Shown: piece after piece, positions 9,329 to 17,387 of the stretch | How the letters are laid out: each line of letters opens with the position of its first letter | How positions within the stretch are numbered: the stretch's first letter is position 1 | NCBI GenBank assembly: GCA_937907395.1 | Contig: CALCII010000012.1 | Location: 62,001 to 126,000, forward strand | DNA from: an uncultured Chitinophagaceae bacterium | GTDB lineage: Bacteria; Bacteroidota; Bacteroidia; Chitinophagales; Chitinophagaceae | DNA: 64,000 nt | Direction: 5' to 3' | The notes under the pieces: model-generated | What the model saw: only the letters and a program-made list of their open reading frames with translations | What the model was told of the DNA's origin: nothing | Database searches by the model: none | Program-made: the position numbers and the translations under genes

Positions 9329-9368
9329 CATTAAGGAACTGTTACCGGTAGATTAAGCGAATGTTAAC
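9329..9368 (-). promoter_or_regulatory. PhoB-box-like array, four heptamers at 11-base period
   Basis: Read on the minus strand: GTTAACA, CTTAATC, GGTAACA, CTTAATG, each separated by exactly four bases (heptamers at 9362-9368, 9351-9357, 9340-9346 and 9329-9335). All share TAA at positions 3-5 followed by C or T. Seven-base direct repeats with four-base spacers are the geometry of Pho boxes bound by PhoB-family winged-helix regulators. The array precedes the TonB receptor in a block that also encodes a PhoB/PhoR-like pair. Confidence 0.65.
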
Positions 9369-9383
9369 AGGAATTTAAATGAG

Positions 9384-10691
9384 TTAAAAACGAAACTGCA
9401 AACGACAGGTAAACACATTGTCTTTCAAGTCGGTAGTATATCCGGGCAAAGAAGTCTTTTCATTCCACACACGTGCATAGTAAAGCATCAGCTTGGCATT
9501 TTCAGTCATATAATAAACATAACCAATGCCCAGGGTTGAATACTTTATATCAGCCGCAGTAAATCCATTCCCGGCCACACCAATCTCTTTTCCCTTAACC
9601 CGTGAATTAGCATCATACCAATCATACTTTATAACAAGTTGGTGATTGACAGAAAATAAATGTTGAAGGAAATAAAAATAAGCGCCGTTGAAATGACGGA
9701 TATAAAAAGCTTCTTTCCCGGTGAGCAACAGTGCAGGTGTTTCACTGCTGTTACTGGTGCCGGTTTGTGTTCCCGCAATCACTTCGCCTCTGAGTTCTGT
9801 AAACCCGGTTTTGTTTTTCAATTTCAATTGCAGGTCAGCACCATAATATTTCCGGGGAGCAATGGCACCGTTGTTTGATTCGGACGAATCCACAACTTCT
9901 TTCTGTATTCCTCCTACTGTAACAGTTGAATACTTATACTTGGTATTTTGCAATAAACCTCCTTGTAAAGTGGATACGCCTGCCGATAAAATCATCTTAT
10001 TGGTAACAGGATATGGTTTCCAGGCAATACGACTGATAAAATCTTTATGATTATCAAATTCGCCCGATGCATTAATTCCCTGTCCGTTAAAAAAGCCTCC
10101 ATCAATCTTCAGATATTTCAACAGCCCTTCTTTTCTTCTGGGTTCAAAAGACAACATGGCTCCCAAATCACGTTCACTCTTCATAAGTGTTTGATTCATT
10201 CGTCCCCGTTCCGGTGTTTCCCTGTCACTACTGCTCAGGTTGGTTTCATACCCCATGGGACGGGCAAACATTCCGGTGGTAAATGAGAATAATTTGAATT
10301 TATTATCAAACAAACGCCCCCATACATCACGGATGGTAAAGCCCCGTTCGTTAACATCAAACTGGAAAACAATTTGCACACCGGGCCCGTTTGTTTTGTT
10401 ATAATGTACATAGTCCATCCGGATCCTGCTTCGCCTCAACATAAACCGGTTGCTTACATGTGTGGGAAAATCCCCCCCTTCAAAAGTTTTAATACCGGCC
10501 GTATCGGCTAGTTGGAACTGAGGTTGTATGTAGCCGGAAATTTTTAAGTGATCAAACTTCTTGTAAATGCTTAACATACCACGGCCTTCTTCCTTGGTGG
10601 TATCAATCATATCCATCAGAAACTGACTCTTAGCAAAAACAGGAAATATTAATAACAAGCTGATTAACAACCTGTAATGAAGTTTGAACAT
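9384..10691 (-). CDS. Phosphate-selective porin-like outer membrane protein (OprO/OprP type)
   Basis: 435 residues from ATG 10691. The frame extends to 10739, but 10691 is where a signal peptide starts (MFKLHYRLLISLLLIFPVFAKSQ) and it leaves room for the promoter. The mature part alternates beta strands and turns (ISGYIQPQFQLAD, RFMLRRSRIRMDYVHY, FDVNERGFTIRDVWG) and ends in CRLQFRF with terminal Phe, as in beta-barrel porins. The RRSRIRMDY segment and overall pattern fit the Porin_O_P family. It would allow anion (phosphate) diffusion through the outer membrane. It diverges from the DUF47-PiT operon, with a two-heptamer Pho-like box in the shared intergenic region. Confidence 0.8.
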   Translation of the reverse strand: MFKLHYRLLISLLLIFPVFAKSQFLMDMIDTTKEEGRGMLSIYKKFDHLKISGYIQPQFQLADTAGIKTFEGGDFPTHVSNRFMLRRSRIRMDYVHYNKTNGPGVQIVFQFDVNERGFTIRDVWGRLFDNKFKLFSFTTGMFARPMGYETNLSSSDRETPERGRMNQTLMKSERDLGAMLSFEPRRKEGLLKYLKIDGGFFNGQGINASGEFDNHKDFISRIAWKPYPVTNKMILSAGVSTLQGGLLQNTKYKYSTVTVGGIQKEVVDSSESNNGAIAPRKYYGADLQLKLKNKTGFTELRGEVIAGTQTGTSNSSETPALLLTGKEAFYIRHFNGAYFYFLQHLFSVNHQLVIKYDWYDANSRVKGKEIGVAGNGFTAADIKYSTLGIGYVYYMTENAKLMLYYARVWNEKTSLPGYTTDLKDNVFTCRLQFRF

Positions 10692-10712
10692 AACAGTGAT
10701 CCTTAAGCGTGG

Positions 10713-10720
10713 TAAAGGTA
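10713..10720 (-). promoter_or_regulatory. Candidate -7 element of the porin gene
   Basis: Minus strand TACCTTTA, 7 of 8 against TAnnTTTG, starting 19 bases after the repeat pair at 10740-10757 and ending 21 bases before the ATG. Confidence 0.4.
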
Positions 10721-10739
10721 CAATTCCTGAACCGTCCAA

Positions 10740-10757
10740 TGTTAAGAAATCATTAAG
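10740..10757 (-). promoter_or_regulatory. PhoB-box-like pair, two heptamers at 11-base period
   Basis: Minus strand CTTAATG, ATTT, CTTAACA: a 7-4-7 direct repeat whose heptamers match those of the array at 9329-9368 (CTTAATG is identical). It lies between the divergent porin and DUF47-PiT genes and could serve either or both. Confidence 0.55.
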
Positions 10758-10792
10758 TCCCCCACTCCTGTATGATCGCTATTTCATTCTTT

Positions 10793-10800
10793 TACCTTTG
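10793..10800 (+). promoter_or_regulatory. Candidate -7 element of the DUF47-PiT operon
   Basis: TACCTTTG, full match to TAnnTTTG, 18 bases before the ATG at 10819. There is no TTG element at the usual distance, which would fit an activator-dependent promoter, though the Pho-like pair ends 35 bases upstream. Confidence 0.4.
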
Positions 10801-10818
10801 CCAAAACTTAAAAAGGAT

Positions 10819-11469
10819 ATGTCTGCTTTTAATTCAATCCTCAAAATCTTCTTACCCAAAGACAGAATATTTTACCAGTTGTTCGAAGAAGTTTCTGTAA
10901 CCTCTTTAGAGATGGCTTTTCTGCTGAAAAAAATGGTAAAAGAGCCAAAACAGGAAGTACGTGAACAAATACTGGGACAGATTGAAGATCTGGAACATAA
11001 AAACGACGATCTCACGCACAAAATATTTACTGAATTAAGTCGCAACTTCATCACCCCATTTGACAGGGAAGACATACACTACCTCGCTTCTGCAATGGAT
11101 GATGTGGCTGATTACATTTTTGCATCGGCTAAAAAAATCAATTTTTACCGTGTGGATCCCCAGCATGAAAGCTTCAGCAAGATGGCCGATCTGATTGTAC
11201 AGGGATGCGACAGCATCAAGAATGCAGTGAGTGAACTGAAAGACATGAAGAATATGCGTCAGATCACAGACGCTCTGGTAAAAGTGAACAGTATTGAAAA
11301 CCAGGCCGACGATGTATTTGATTACAGTATTGAACGACTTTTTGCAGAAGAAAATGATGCAAAAGAAGTGATTAAGAAAAGAGAGATTTACCAGGTAATG
11401 GAAATCGCAACTGATAAATGTGAAGATGCGGCCAATGTGATTGAATCCATCATTGTGAAGTACGCATAA
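10819..11469 (+). CDS. DUF47 (PhoU-like) phosphate transport regulator
   Basis: 216 residues, the usual length of the DUF47/YkaA family. Start ATG 10819 has AAAAAGGA just upstream; the longer frame from 10684 would run through the promoter. The protein is helical with acidic metal-type PhoU-like signatures (EQILGQIEDLEHKNDDLTHK, ENQADDVFDYSIERLF, MEIATDKCEDAANVIE). DUF47 proteins are encoded next to PiT permeases and are thought to control them; here the PiT gene starts 27 bases downstream. Cytoplasmic, probably associated with the permease. Confidence 0.88.
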   Translation: MSAFNSILKIFLPKDRIFYQLFEEVSVTSLEMAFLLKKMVKEPKQEVREQILGQIEDLEHKNDDLTHKIFTELSRNFITPFDREDIHYLASAMDDVADYIFASAKKINFYRVDPQHESFSKMADLIVQGCDSIKNAVSELKDMKNMRQITDALVKVNSIENQADDVFDYSIERLFAEENDAKEVIKKREIYQVMEIATDKCEDAANVIESIIVKYA

Positions 11470-11496
11470 TTCTAACTGTTCTTACAAACTAACTGT

Positions 11497-12912
11497 ATGA
11501 CTTTATTAATTGTCATCGTAGCGCTTGCTTTGATCTTCGATTACATCAACGGATTTCACGATGCAGCCAACTCCATTGCGACTGTTGTTTCAACAAAAGT
11601 ACTTACTCCTGTTCAGGCCGTTATCTGGGCTGCTTTTTTCAACTTTGTAGCTTTCTTTATCTTCCAGGATCATGCCGTAGCCAATACAATTGGTAAATGG
11701 GTGCATACAGAATACATCACCTTGCCTGTGATCCTTTCCGGTTTAATTGCAGCCATATTCTGGAACCTGCTCACCTGGTGGTATGGAATTCCCTCTTCCT
11801 CTTCGCACACATTGATGGGTGGATTTGTAGGAGCAGCGGTAACACATGCCTACTACACCAAAGGAGCCCAGGCCTTCAGCAACATTGTTGAGCTTACACT
11901 GGTGATACAAACATTATTATTCATTTTCCTGGCACCACTGATCGGAATGGTTATTTCAATCTTCATTACGATTGTCACCATCATGCGCAACACCTGGTTA
12001 AAAATCGCAATTATACTTCTGGCCACAGTTGCCACCTGGTTTCTGTTTAATATGTTTGAGCAAAACAAATTATCCAGCAACCTGGACAAGTATTATAAAA
12101 TTGATAAACTGAAGAGCCAGGTTACAAAAGACCCATCAAAGAAACCATTGCTCGATTCGTTGCAAAATGTTGCCAATGCCAGCCGGCCTTTTTTAAAGGA
12201 ATTCAACCTGATAGGCGGAAAAGGGATTGCTGAAAAAATAAAAGCAGAAACAGACCCCACCATTGATCTGGCTAAGATGACGCATTCGCTGGATAAGTCT
12301 GATAATAGTCTCCAATTCCAGATCATAGCCGGCATTGTATTAATATTCATTCTCGCCTATCTATATGTTGAGAAATTTAAAACCCCGAATGCCTACCGGG
12401 TCGCCAATATGTTCAAACGATTACAATTACTTTCTTCTGCAGCCTTCAGCGTAGGACACGGTGGTAATGATGCGCAAAAAGTAATGGGCATCATTGGTGC
12501 GGCTTTCGTTGCTTATTATGGTACCGGGAAATATGCAGATGCCGGAGCAGCACTGAAAGAATTAACATGGGTGCCACTTGCCTGCTATACAGCTATTGGC
12601 CTCGGAACCATGAGTGGCGGCTGGAAAATTGTAAAAACAATGGGCACCAAAATCACGAAAGTTACTCCTCTGGAAGGTGTAAGTGCAGAAACCAGCGGTG
12701 CCATTACTCTTTTTATGACCGAGCAAATGGGTATTCCTGTAAGTACCACCCATACCATAACCGGTTGTATCATGGGTGTTGGGGCTACCAAGCGATTAAG
12801 TGCTGTTCGCTGGGGTGTTACAGTAAACCTTCTATGGGCATGGATATTAACCATCCCGGTGAGTGCGATTCTTGCGGTTATCAGTTATTTTATAGTCAGA
12901 TTATTTGTATAA
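11497..12912 (+). CDS. Inorganic phosphate transporter, PiT family
   Basis: 471 residues, many membrane helices. The two inverted PiT signature repeats are present: DYINGFHDAANSIATVVST (about 15-33) and FSVGHGGNDAQKVMGI (about 315-330). Each is followed by a serine/threonine-His segment (IPSSSSHTLMGG; IPVSTTHTITGC). A hydrophilic loop (about 185-265) separates the halves. It is the inner-membrane, ion-coupled low-affinity phosphate permease, co-transcribed with the DUF47 regulator and ended by a strong terminator. No ABC-type pst genes occur in the window. Confidence 0.93.
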   Translation: MTLLIVIVALALIFDYINGFHDAANSIATVVSTKVLTPVQAVIWAAFFNFVAFFIFQDHAVANTIGKWVHTEYITLPVILSGLIAAIFWNLLTWWYGIPSSSSHTLMGGFVGAAVTHAYYTKGAQAFSNIVELTLVIQTLLFIFLAPLIGMVISIFITIVTIMRNTWLKIAIILLATVATWFLFNMFEQNKLSSNLDKYYKIDKLKSQVTKDPSKKPLLDSLQNVANASRPFLKEFNLIGGKGIAEKIKAETDPTIDLAKMTHSLDKSDNSLQFQIIAGIVLIFILAYLYVEKFKTPNAYRVANMFKRLQLLSSAAFSVGHGGNDAQKVMGIIGAAFVAYYGTGKYADAGAALKELTWVPLACYTAIGLGTMSGGWKIVKTMGTKITKVTPLEGVSAETSGAITLFMTEQMGIPVSTTHTITGCIMGVGATKRLSAVRWGVTVNLLWAWILTIPVSAILAVISYFIVRLFV

Positions 12913-12922
12913 CTCAAGCCTG

Positions 12923-12949
12923 AAATCCAACCTGCGGGTTGGATTTTTT
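12923..12949 (+). terminator. Rho-independent terminator of the DUF47-PiT operon
   Basis: AAATCCAACC, loop TGCG, GGTTGGATTT followed by TTT; perfect 10-bp stem 11 bases after the PiT stop. Confidence 0.88.
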
Positions 12950-12992
12950 ATTTAAAGGCGGGTTTTGCATCTTTGCTCATAAACCATTTTCA

Positions 12993-13862
12993 ATGAAAGG
13001 AATTATTTTGGCGGGAGGATCCGGCACAAGGCTGCATCCGATCACGTATGCAATCAGTAAACAGATCATGCCTATTTACGATAAGCCCATGATCTATTAT
13101 CCCCTCAGCACATTGATGATGGCTGGCATTCGGGAAATACTCATCATTTCCACTCCTCATGATCTCCCTTATTTCAAACGCCTGTTGGGCGACGGTAAAA
13201 ACCTGGGCGTTGAATTTCATTATGCCGAGCAGGCGGTTCCTAACGGTCTCGCACAAGCGTTTGTGATTGGAGAAGAATTTATTGGTAAGGATAAAGTGGC
13301 ACTTGTATTAGGTGACAATATATTCTATGGATCGGGGTTGGGCAAACTGCTGGCGGGCAATACAGACCCGGATGGTGGTATTATTTATGCCTACCATGTA
13401 AGTGATCCGGAACGTTATGGTGTTGTTGAATTTGATGAACACTTCAATGCTATCAGTATTGAAGAAAAACCAACTCAACCAAAAAGCAATTACGCTGTAC
13501 CGGGTTTGTACTTTTATGATAACGATGTGGTGCAGATTGCAAAAGACCTCAAACCCAGTCCCAGAGGTGAATATGAAATTACAGATGTAAATAAAGAATA
13601 CCTCAAACGGGGAAAACTGAAAGTATCTATTCTGGACCGGGGAACCGCCTGGCTGGATACAGGTACTTTTGACAGCCTTATGCAGGCATCTCAATTTGTG
13701 CAGGTGATTGAACAACGCCAGGGAATTAAAATTGCATGTATTGAAGAAATCGCATGGCGGAAAGGATTCATCAACTCCGACCAGTTAAAAACACTGGCAC
13801 AACCCTTATTGAAAAGTGGTTATGGACAATACCTGATTGATTTATTGAAACAAGGCAAATAA
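12993..13862 (+). CDS. rfbA: Glucose-1-phosphate thymidylyltransferase
   Basis: 289 residues, the family length. The nucleotide-binding signature GGSGTRLHPIT follows the start, then ISKQIMPIYDKPMIYYPLS, GDNIFYGSG and EKPTQPKSNYAV, all typical of RmlA/RfbA. It makes dTDP-glucose from dTTP and glucose-1-phosphate, the first step of dTDP-sugar synthesis for surface polysaccharide. I use ATG 12993 because the longer frame (12939) begins inside the preceding terminator and adds residues foreign to the family. Its stop touches the galE start (TAAATG). The other rfb genes (rfbB, C, D) are not nearby. Confidence 0.93.
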   Translation: MKGIILAGGSGTRLHPITYAISKQIMPIYDKPMIYYPLSTLMMAGIREILIISTPHDLPYFKRLLGDGKNLGVEFHYAEQAVPNGLAQAFVIGEEFIGKDKVALVLGDNIFYGSGLGKLLAGNTDPDGGIIYAYHVSDPERYGVVEFDEHFNAISIEEKPTQPKSNYAVPGLYFYDNDVVQIAKDLKPSPRGEYEITDVNKEYLKRGKLKVSILDRGTAWLDTGTFDSLMQASQFVQVIEQRQGIKIACIEEIAWRKGFINSDQLKTLAQPLLKSGYGQYLIDLLKQGK

Positions 13863-14918
13863 ATGAGTAAAATTCTTGTAACAGGAGGAAGTGGTTATAT
13901 CGGCACACATACGATTGTAGACCTCGTGCAGAATGGCTATGAAGTGATTAATATTGATAATTTTTCACGTTCCACTCCCCAGATGATGGAAGGGGTTGAA
14001 AAAATTCTCAATAAAAAAATCAAAACCTATAATGTAGACCTTTGCAATTTTGATGATACTTATGCCGTATTCCAGGAGAATACAGACATTAAAGGAATTA
14101 TTCATTTTGCTGCATATAAAGCTGTGGGCGAAAGCGTGGAACAACCATTGCTTTATTTTGAAAACAACCTGCTTTCGCTGATCAATCTGCTGAAATGTGT
14201 CAAAGATTTTCAGATCCCGCATTTTGTTTTCTCTTCTTCCTGTACGGTATACGGCAATCCCGATGAAATTCCGGTTACAGAAGCAACCATTCCCAAACCG
14301 GCCGAAAGTCCGTATGGCTACACCAAACAAATGGGGGAACAGATCGTAAGTGAAACCATTAAAAGCATTCCATCTACGGCTATTCTTCTCCGCTACTTTA
14401 ACCCGGTTGGGGCACACCCCAGCGGATTGATTGGCGAATTACCCATTGGTCGTCCACAGAACCTCGTCCCCGCCATTACTCAAACCGCCATTGGAAAATT
14501 ACCGGGAATGACAGTGCATGGTACTGATTATGATACCCGGGATGGTTCCTGTATACGTGATTATATTCATGTAAGCGACCTGGCGCACGCACATACACTT
14601 GCATTGGACTATCTCATTCAACAGAAAAACTTTACAGCCTGCGAAGTATTCAACCTGGGTTCAGGAAACGGAATTACAGTGCTTGAAGCCATCAAAGCAT
14701 TTGAGAAAGTAAGTGGCGTTAAATTGAATTACCAACTGGGCCCACGCAGATCGGGCGATGTGGTGGCTATTTATGCCAATTACGACAAAGCCAAATCGCT
14801 GCTTGGATGGGAACCCACCTATTCGTTAGACGATATGATGAAGACAGCCTGGCAGTGGGAACAAAACCTGAAAAATGACGAAAGCCTCTACAGCAGCCAG
14901 CAAAGCAAACTGAATTAA
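13863..14918 (+). CDS. galE: UDP-glucose 4-epimerase
   Basis: 351 residues, extended short-chain dehydrogenase fold. NAD-binding GGSGYIG at 8-14, catalytic Ser-Ser in FSSSCTVYG (about 122-131) and YxxxK at Tyr151-Lys155 (SPYGYTK). RYFNPVGAHPSG and DGSCIRDYIHVSDLA are GalE signatures. Interconverts UDP-glucose and UDP-galactose in the cytoplasm for glycan synthesis. It starts immediately after the rfbA stop, so the two are co-translated as a nucleotide-sugar operon. Confidence 0.94.
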   Translation: MSKILVTGGSGYIGTHTIVDLVQNGYEVINIDNFSRSTPQMMEGVEKILNKKIKTYNVDLCNFDDTYAVFQENTDIKGIIHFAAYKAVGESVEQPLLYFENNLLSLINLLKCVKDFQIPHFVFSSSCTVYGNPDEIPVTEATIPKPAESPYGYTKQMGEQIVSETIKSIPSTAILLRYFNPVGAHPSGLIGELPIGRPQNLVPAITQTAIGKLPGMTVHGTDYDTRDGSCIRDYIHVSDLAHAHTLALDYLIQQKNFTACEVFNLGSGNGITVLEAIKAFEKVSGVKLNYQLGPRRSGDVVAIYANYDKAKSLLGWEPTYSLDDMMKTAWQWEQNLKNDESLYSSQQSKLN

Positions 14919-14990
14919 TGCACCGCCACCCCAATCCAAACTTTTACCGTTTCTTTGCAAGAATTTTAAATACCCATAAATAAGTCAGAA

Positions 14991-15947
14991 ATGTCACTGA
15001 AAGAAATCCAGGTTACAGGAAATAAAGACACCAGAAGTGGTTTTGGTGATGGTATTGTTGAAGCAGCCAGAAAAAATCCCGATGTAATTGCTCTTACTGC
15101 CGACCTGGCCGGATCCCTGAAACTGAACCAGTTCATGAAGGAATTTCCCGAACGCTTTGTTCAATGTGGCATTGCAGAAGCCAATATGATTGGCGTAGCC
15201 GCCGGTTTAACCATTGGTGGCAAAATCCCCTATACAACCACATTTGCTAATTTCAGTACCGGTCGTGTGTATGATCAGATTCGCCAGGCGGTTGCTTACA
15301 GCGAAAAGAATGTAAAAATATGTGCCAGCCATGCCGGTTTAACATTAGGAGAAGATGGCGCCACTCACCAGATATTAGAAGACATTGGACTGATGAAAAT
15401 GTTGCCCGGCATGGCTGTTATTGTTCCGGCCGATTACAATCAAACCAAGGCTGCAACGATTGCTATTGCCGATCATAAAGGACCTGTTTACCTGCGTTTT
15501 GGACGCCCGGTTTGGCCCATTTTCACTAAAGAAGAAGATTTTGTTATTGGCAAGGCACAACAGTTATCAGAGGGCACAGATGTATCCATCTTCGCCTGTG
15601 GTCACATGGTTTGGCAGGCAGTACAGGCAGGCATTGCCTTGCAGGAAAAAGGAATCAGTGCAGAAGTAATTAATATTCACACAATCAAACCATTGGATAC
15701 AGAAGCAGTAATCCGTTCACTTTCGAAAACACGTTGTGCGGTTACCTGCGAAGAACATAATATTTTGGGCGGATTGGGTGATAGCATTGCACAGGTTGCA
15801 GCACGCCACATTCCTGTACCTATTGAGTATGTAGGTGTAAATGATTCTTTCGGGGAAAGCGGAAAACCTACAGAGCTGTTGAAGAAGTACGGACTGGAAC
15901 CTGAAAATATCGTTGCTGCTGCTGAAAAAGTGATTGCAAGAAAATAA
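14991..15947 (+). CDS. Transketolase, C-terminal subunit
   Basis: 318 residues, matching only the pyrimidine-binding and C-terminal domains of transketolase, as in split transketolases. Glu63 in QCGIAEANMIGVAAG is in the position of the catalytic thiamine-diphosphate glutamate; TFANFSTGRVYDQIR, SHAGLTLGEDGATHQ and VYLRFGRP follow. With an N-terminal subunit it transfers two-carbon units in the pentose phosphate pathway. That partner normally lies directly upstream, but here the upstream neighbour is galE, 72 bases away; the partner must be elsewhere. Confidence 0.88.
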   Translation: MSLKEIQVTGNKDTRSGFGDGIVEAARKNPDVIALTADLAGSLKLNQFMKEFPERFVQCGIAEANMIGVAAGLTIGGKIPYTTTFANFSTGRVYDQIRQAVAYSEKNVKICASHAGLTLGEDGATHQILEDIGLMKMLPGMAVIVPADYNQTKAATIAIADHKGPVYLRFGRPVWPIFTKEEDFVIGKAQQLSEGTDVSIFACGHMVWQAVQAGIALQEKGISAEVINIHTIKPLDTEAVIRSLSKTRCAVTCEEHNILGGLGDSIAQVAARHIPVPIEYVGVNDSFGESGKPTELLKKYGLEPENIVAAAEKVIARK

Positions 15948-15969
15948 CTGAATTAAACTTTCGCATAAA

Positions 15970-15996
15970 AAGCCCATCCTACTGATGGGTTTTTTA
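15970..15996 (+). terminator. Terminator after transketolase subunit
   Basis: GCCCATC, loop CTACT, GATGGGT then TTTTTT; it lies between the transketolase stop and the ECF sigma gene. Confidence 0.8.
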
Positions 15997-16032
15997 ATTT
16001 TATTCAGGCATAACCAGATACAGCTATTCAAC

Positions 16033-16581
16033 ATGACGCAAACCGACGACAGAGAACTATTGATTCAGTTCCGGGAAGCTTCAACCAGGGAACGGGCATT
16101 TACCGCTATCATCAGAAAGTACCAGGAAAAATTATACTGGCATATCCGCCGCATTGTGGTGGAACATGAAGATGCCAACGATGTGCTCCAGAACATGTTT
16201 ATTAAAGTGTGGAATTCACTTGAAAACTTCCGGGAAGACAGTCAGCTCTACACCTGGCTGTACCGCATCGCCACCAACGAAAGCCTTACATTCCTGGAAC
16301 AGCAAAAGAAACGTGCTGCTGTTTCGATTGATGGTTCCGAAAGCACACTTTCCAACAGCATCCGTGCCGATAAACATTTTGATGCTAACAAACTGGAATG
16401 GAAGCTGCAATTGGCAATTCAACAACTTCCTGATAAGCAAAGAGTTGTGTTTAGTCTCCGGTATTATGATGAAATGCCCTACGAGGAAATGAGCCGTGTG
16501 CTGGAAACCAGCGAAGGGGCTTTAAAAGCAAGCTATCATCATGCAGTAAAAAAAATAGAAGATTTTATCCTGAATCGTTAA
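16033..16581 (+). CDS. ECF RNA polymerase sigma factor (first locus)
   Basis: 182 residues. Region 2 (about 20-90) includes HEDANDVLQNMFIKVW and a -10-recognition stretch LYTWLYRIATNESLTFLEQQ. Region 4 (about 122-180) includes LPDKQRVVFSLRYYDEMPYEEM and the helix-turn-helix ETSEGALKASYHHAVKK. The frame opens earlier (15985) inside the preceding terminator, so ATG 16033 is preferred. Directs polymerase to a stress or envelope regulon. Two genes follow closely: a single-span membrane protein, likely the anti-sigma factor, and a secreted Spy-like protein. Confidence 0.9.
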   Translation: MTQTDDRELLIQFREASTRERAFTAIIRKYQEKLYWHIRRIVVEHEDANDVLQNMFIKVWNSLENFREDSQLYTWLYRIATNESLTFLEQQKKRAAVSIDGSESTLSNSIRADKHFDANKLEWKLQLAIQQLPDKQRVVFSLRYYDEMPYEEMSRVLETSEGALKASYHHAVKKIEDFILNR

Positions 16582-16616
16582 ACCATTGCCACATTAAAAC
16601 ATCTATCAATTTGAGC

Positions 16617-17366
16617 ATGAAACGCAGAGAAGATATATTGAACGAATTAAAAGAAGTGAGTGAAGTGGTTACTGAGATAGGCGCACAAAATCCCTATACG
16701 GTTCCTGAAGGGTATTTTGAAACACTTCCCGGTGTGATTATGGCGAAACTGATTGCCGGAAGCGATCAGGAGCAAACCATACTCAGTGTGGCCGGTAAGG
16801 AATCTCCATTGGATGTGCCAGCCGGTTATTTTGAAAACCTGAGCAGTTCCATTCTTGCAAAAATCAAAACACAGGAAGCATTTAACGAAATCAGGGAACT
16901 GTCCCCGCTGTTAGCTTCTGTACAATCCATCAATGTATTTACTGTTCCAGCCGGTTATTTTGAAATACTGGATCAGCAAGTCACATCTGCTGTTGTACCG
17001 GTAAAAGCACCAGTGGTTTCACTGTTCAGCCGTAAATGGACCAGGTATGCAGCTGCAGCGGCTGTCATTTCAATCATTGCATTTGGCACTTTGTTTCTGC
17101 TGAACAAACAAACCACCAAAATAGACAGCGTTGTAGCACAGGGGCTCAAAATCAAATCGGAGCAACAGTTCAATGAAGAACTGGCAACAGTAGATCAATC
17201 AGAAATTCTCAGTTACCTGAAAATGACCGGGGAAGTGAAAGATGCCGAAACCATCAGTTCTCTTGTTGATCAGTCAAATCTGCCATCAGAAGTAGATTAT
17301 ATGGATCCCGATTTCCTGGATTCATATATGAAGGAATTAGAAACAACCACCAACAAATCAAATTAA
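16617..17366 (+). CDS. Probable anti-sigma factor with three VPxGYFE repeats
   Basis: 249 residues from ATG 16617 (a TTG two codons upstream is possible). The N-terminal part carries a motif three times: VPEGYFE (29-35), VPAGYFE (67-73) and VPAGYFE (110-116), each followed by a short helix (IMAKL, ILAKI). One membrane helix follows (about 143-163), then a periplasmic tail of about 85 residues. The order sigma factor, single-span protein, with a cytoplasmic N-terminus, is typical of anti-sigma factors, but no zinc or ASD motif is visible, so the role is inferred from position. The gene starts 35 bases after the sigma factor. Confidence 0.65.
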   Translation: MKRREDILNELKEVSEVVTEIGAQNPYTVPEGYFETLPGVIMAKLIAGSDQEQTILSVAGKESPLDVPAGYFENLSSSILAKIKTQEAFNEIRELSPLLASVQSINVFTVPAGYFEILDQQVTSAVVPVKAPVVSLFSRKWTRYAAAAAVISIIAFGTLFLLNKQTTKIDSVVAQGLKIKSEQQFNEELATVDQSEILSYLKMTGEVKDAETISSLVDQSNLPSEVDYMDPDFLDSYMKELETTTNKSN

Positions 17367-17387
17367 TATTCAAAATTGAAAAATAGT

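Noticed and set aside
12567..12923. 118-codon plus-strand frame inside the PiT gene
   Set aside because: Shadow of the PiT coding frame; its composition is not protein-like and the PiT signature repeats lie in the other frame.
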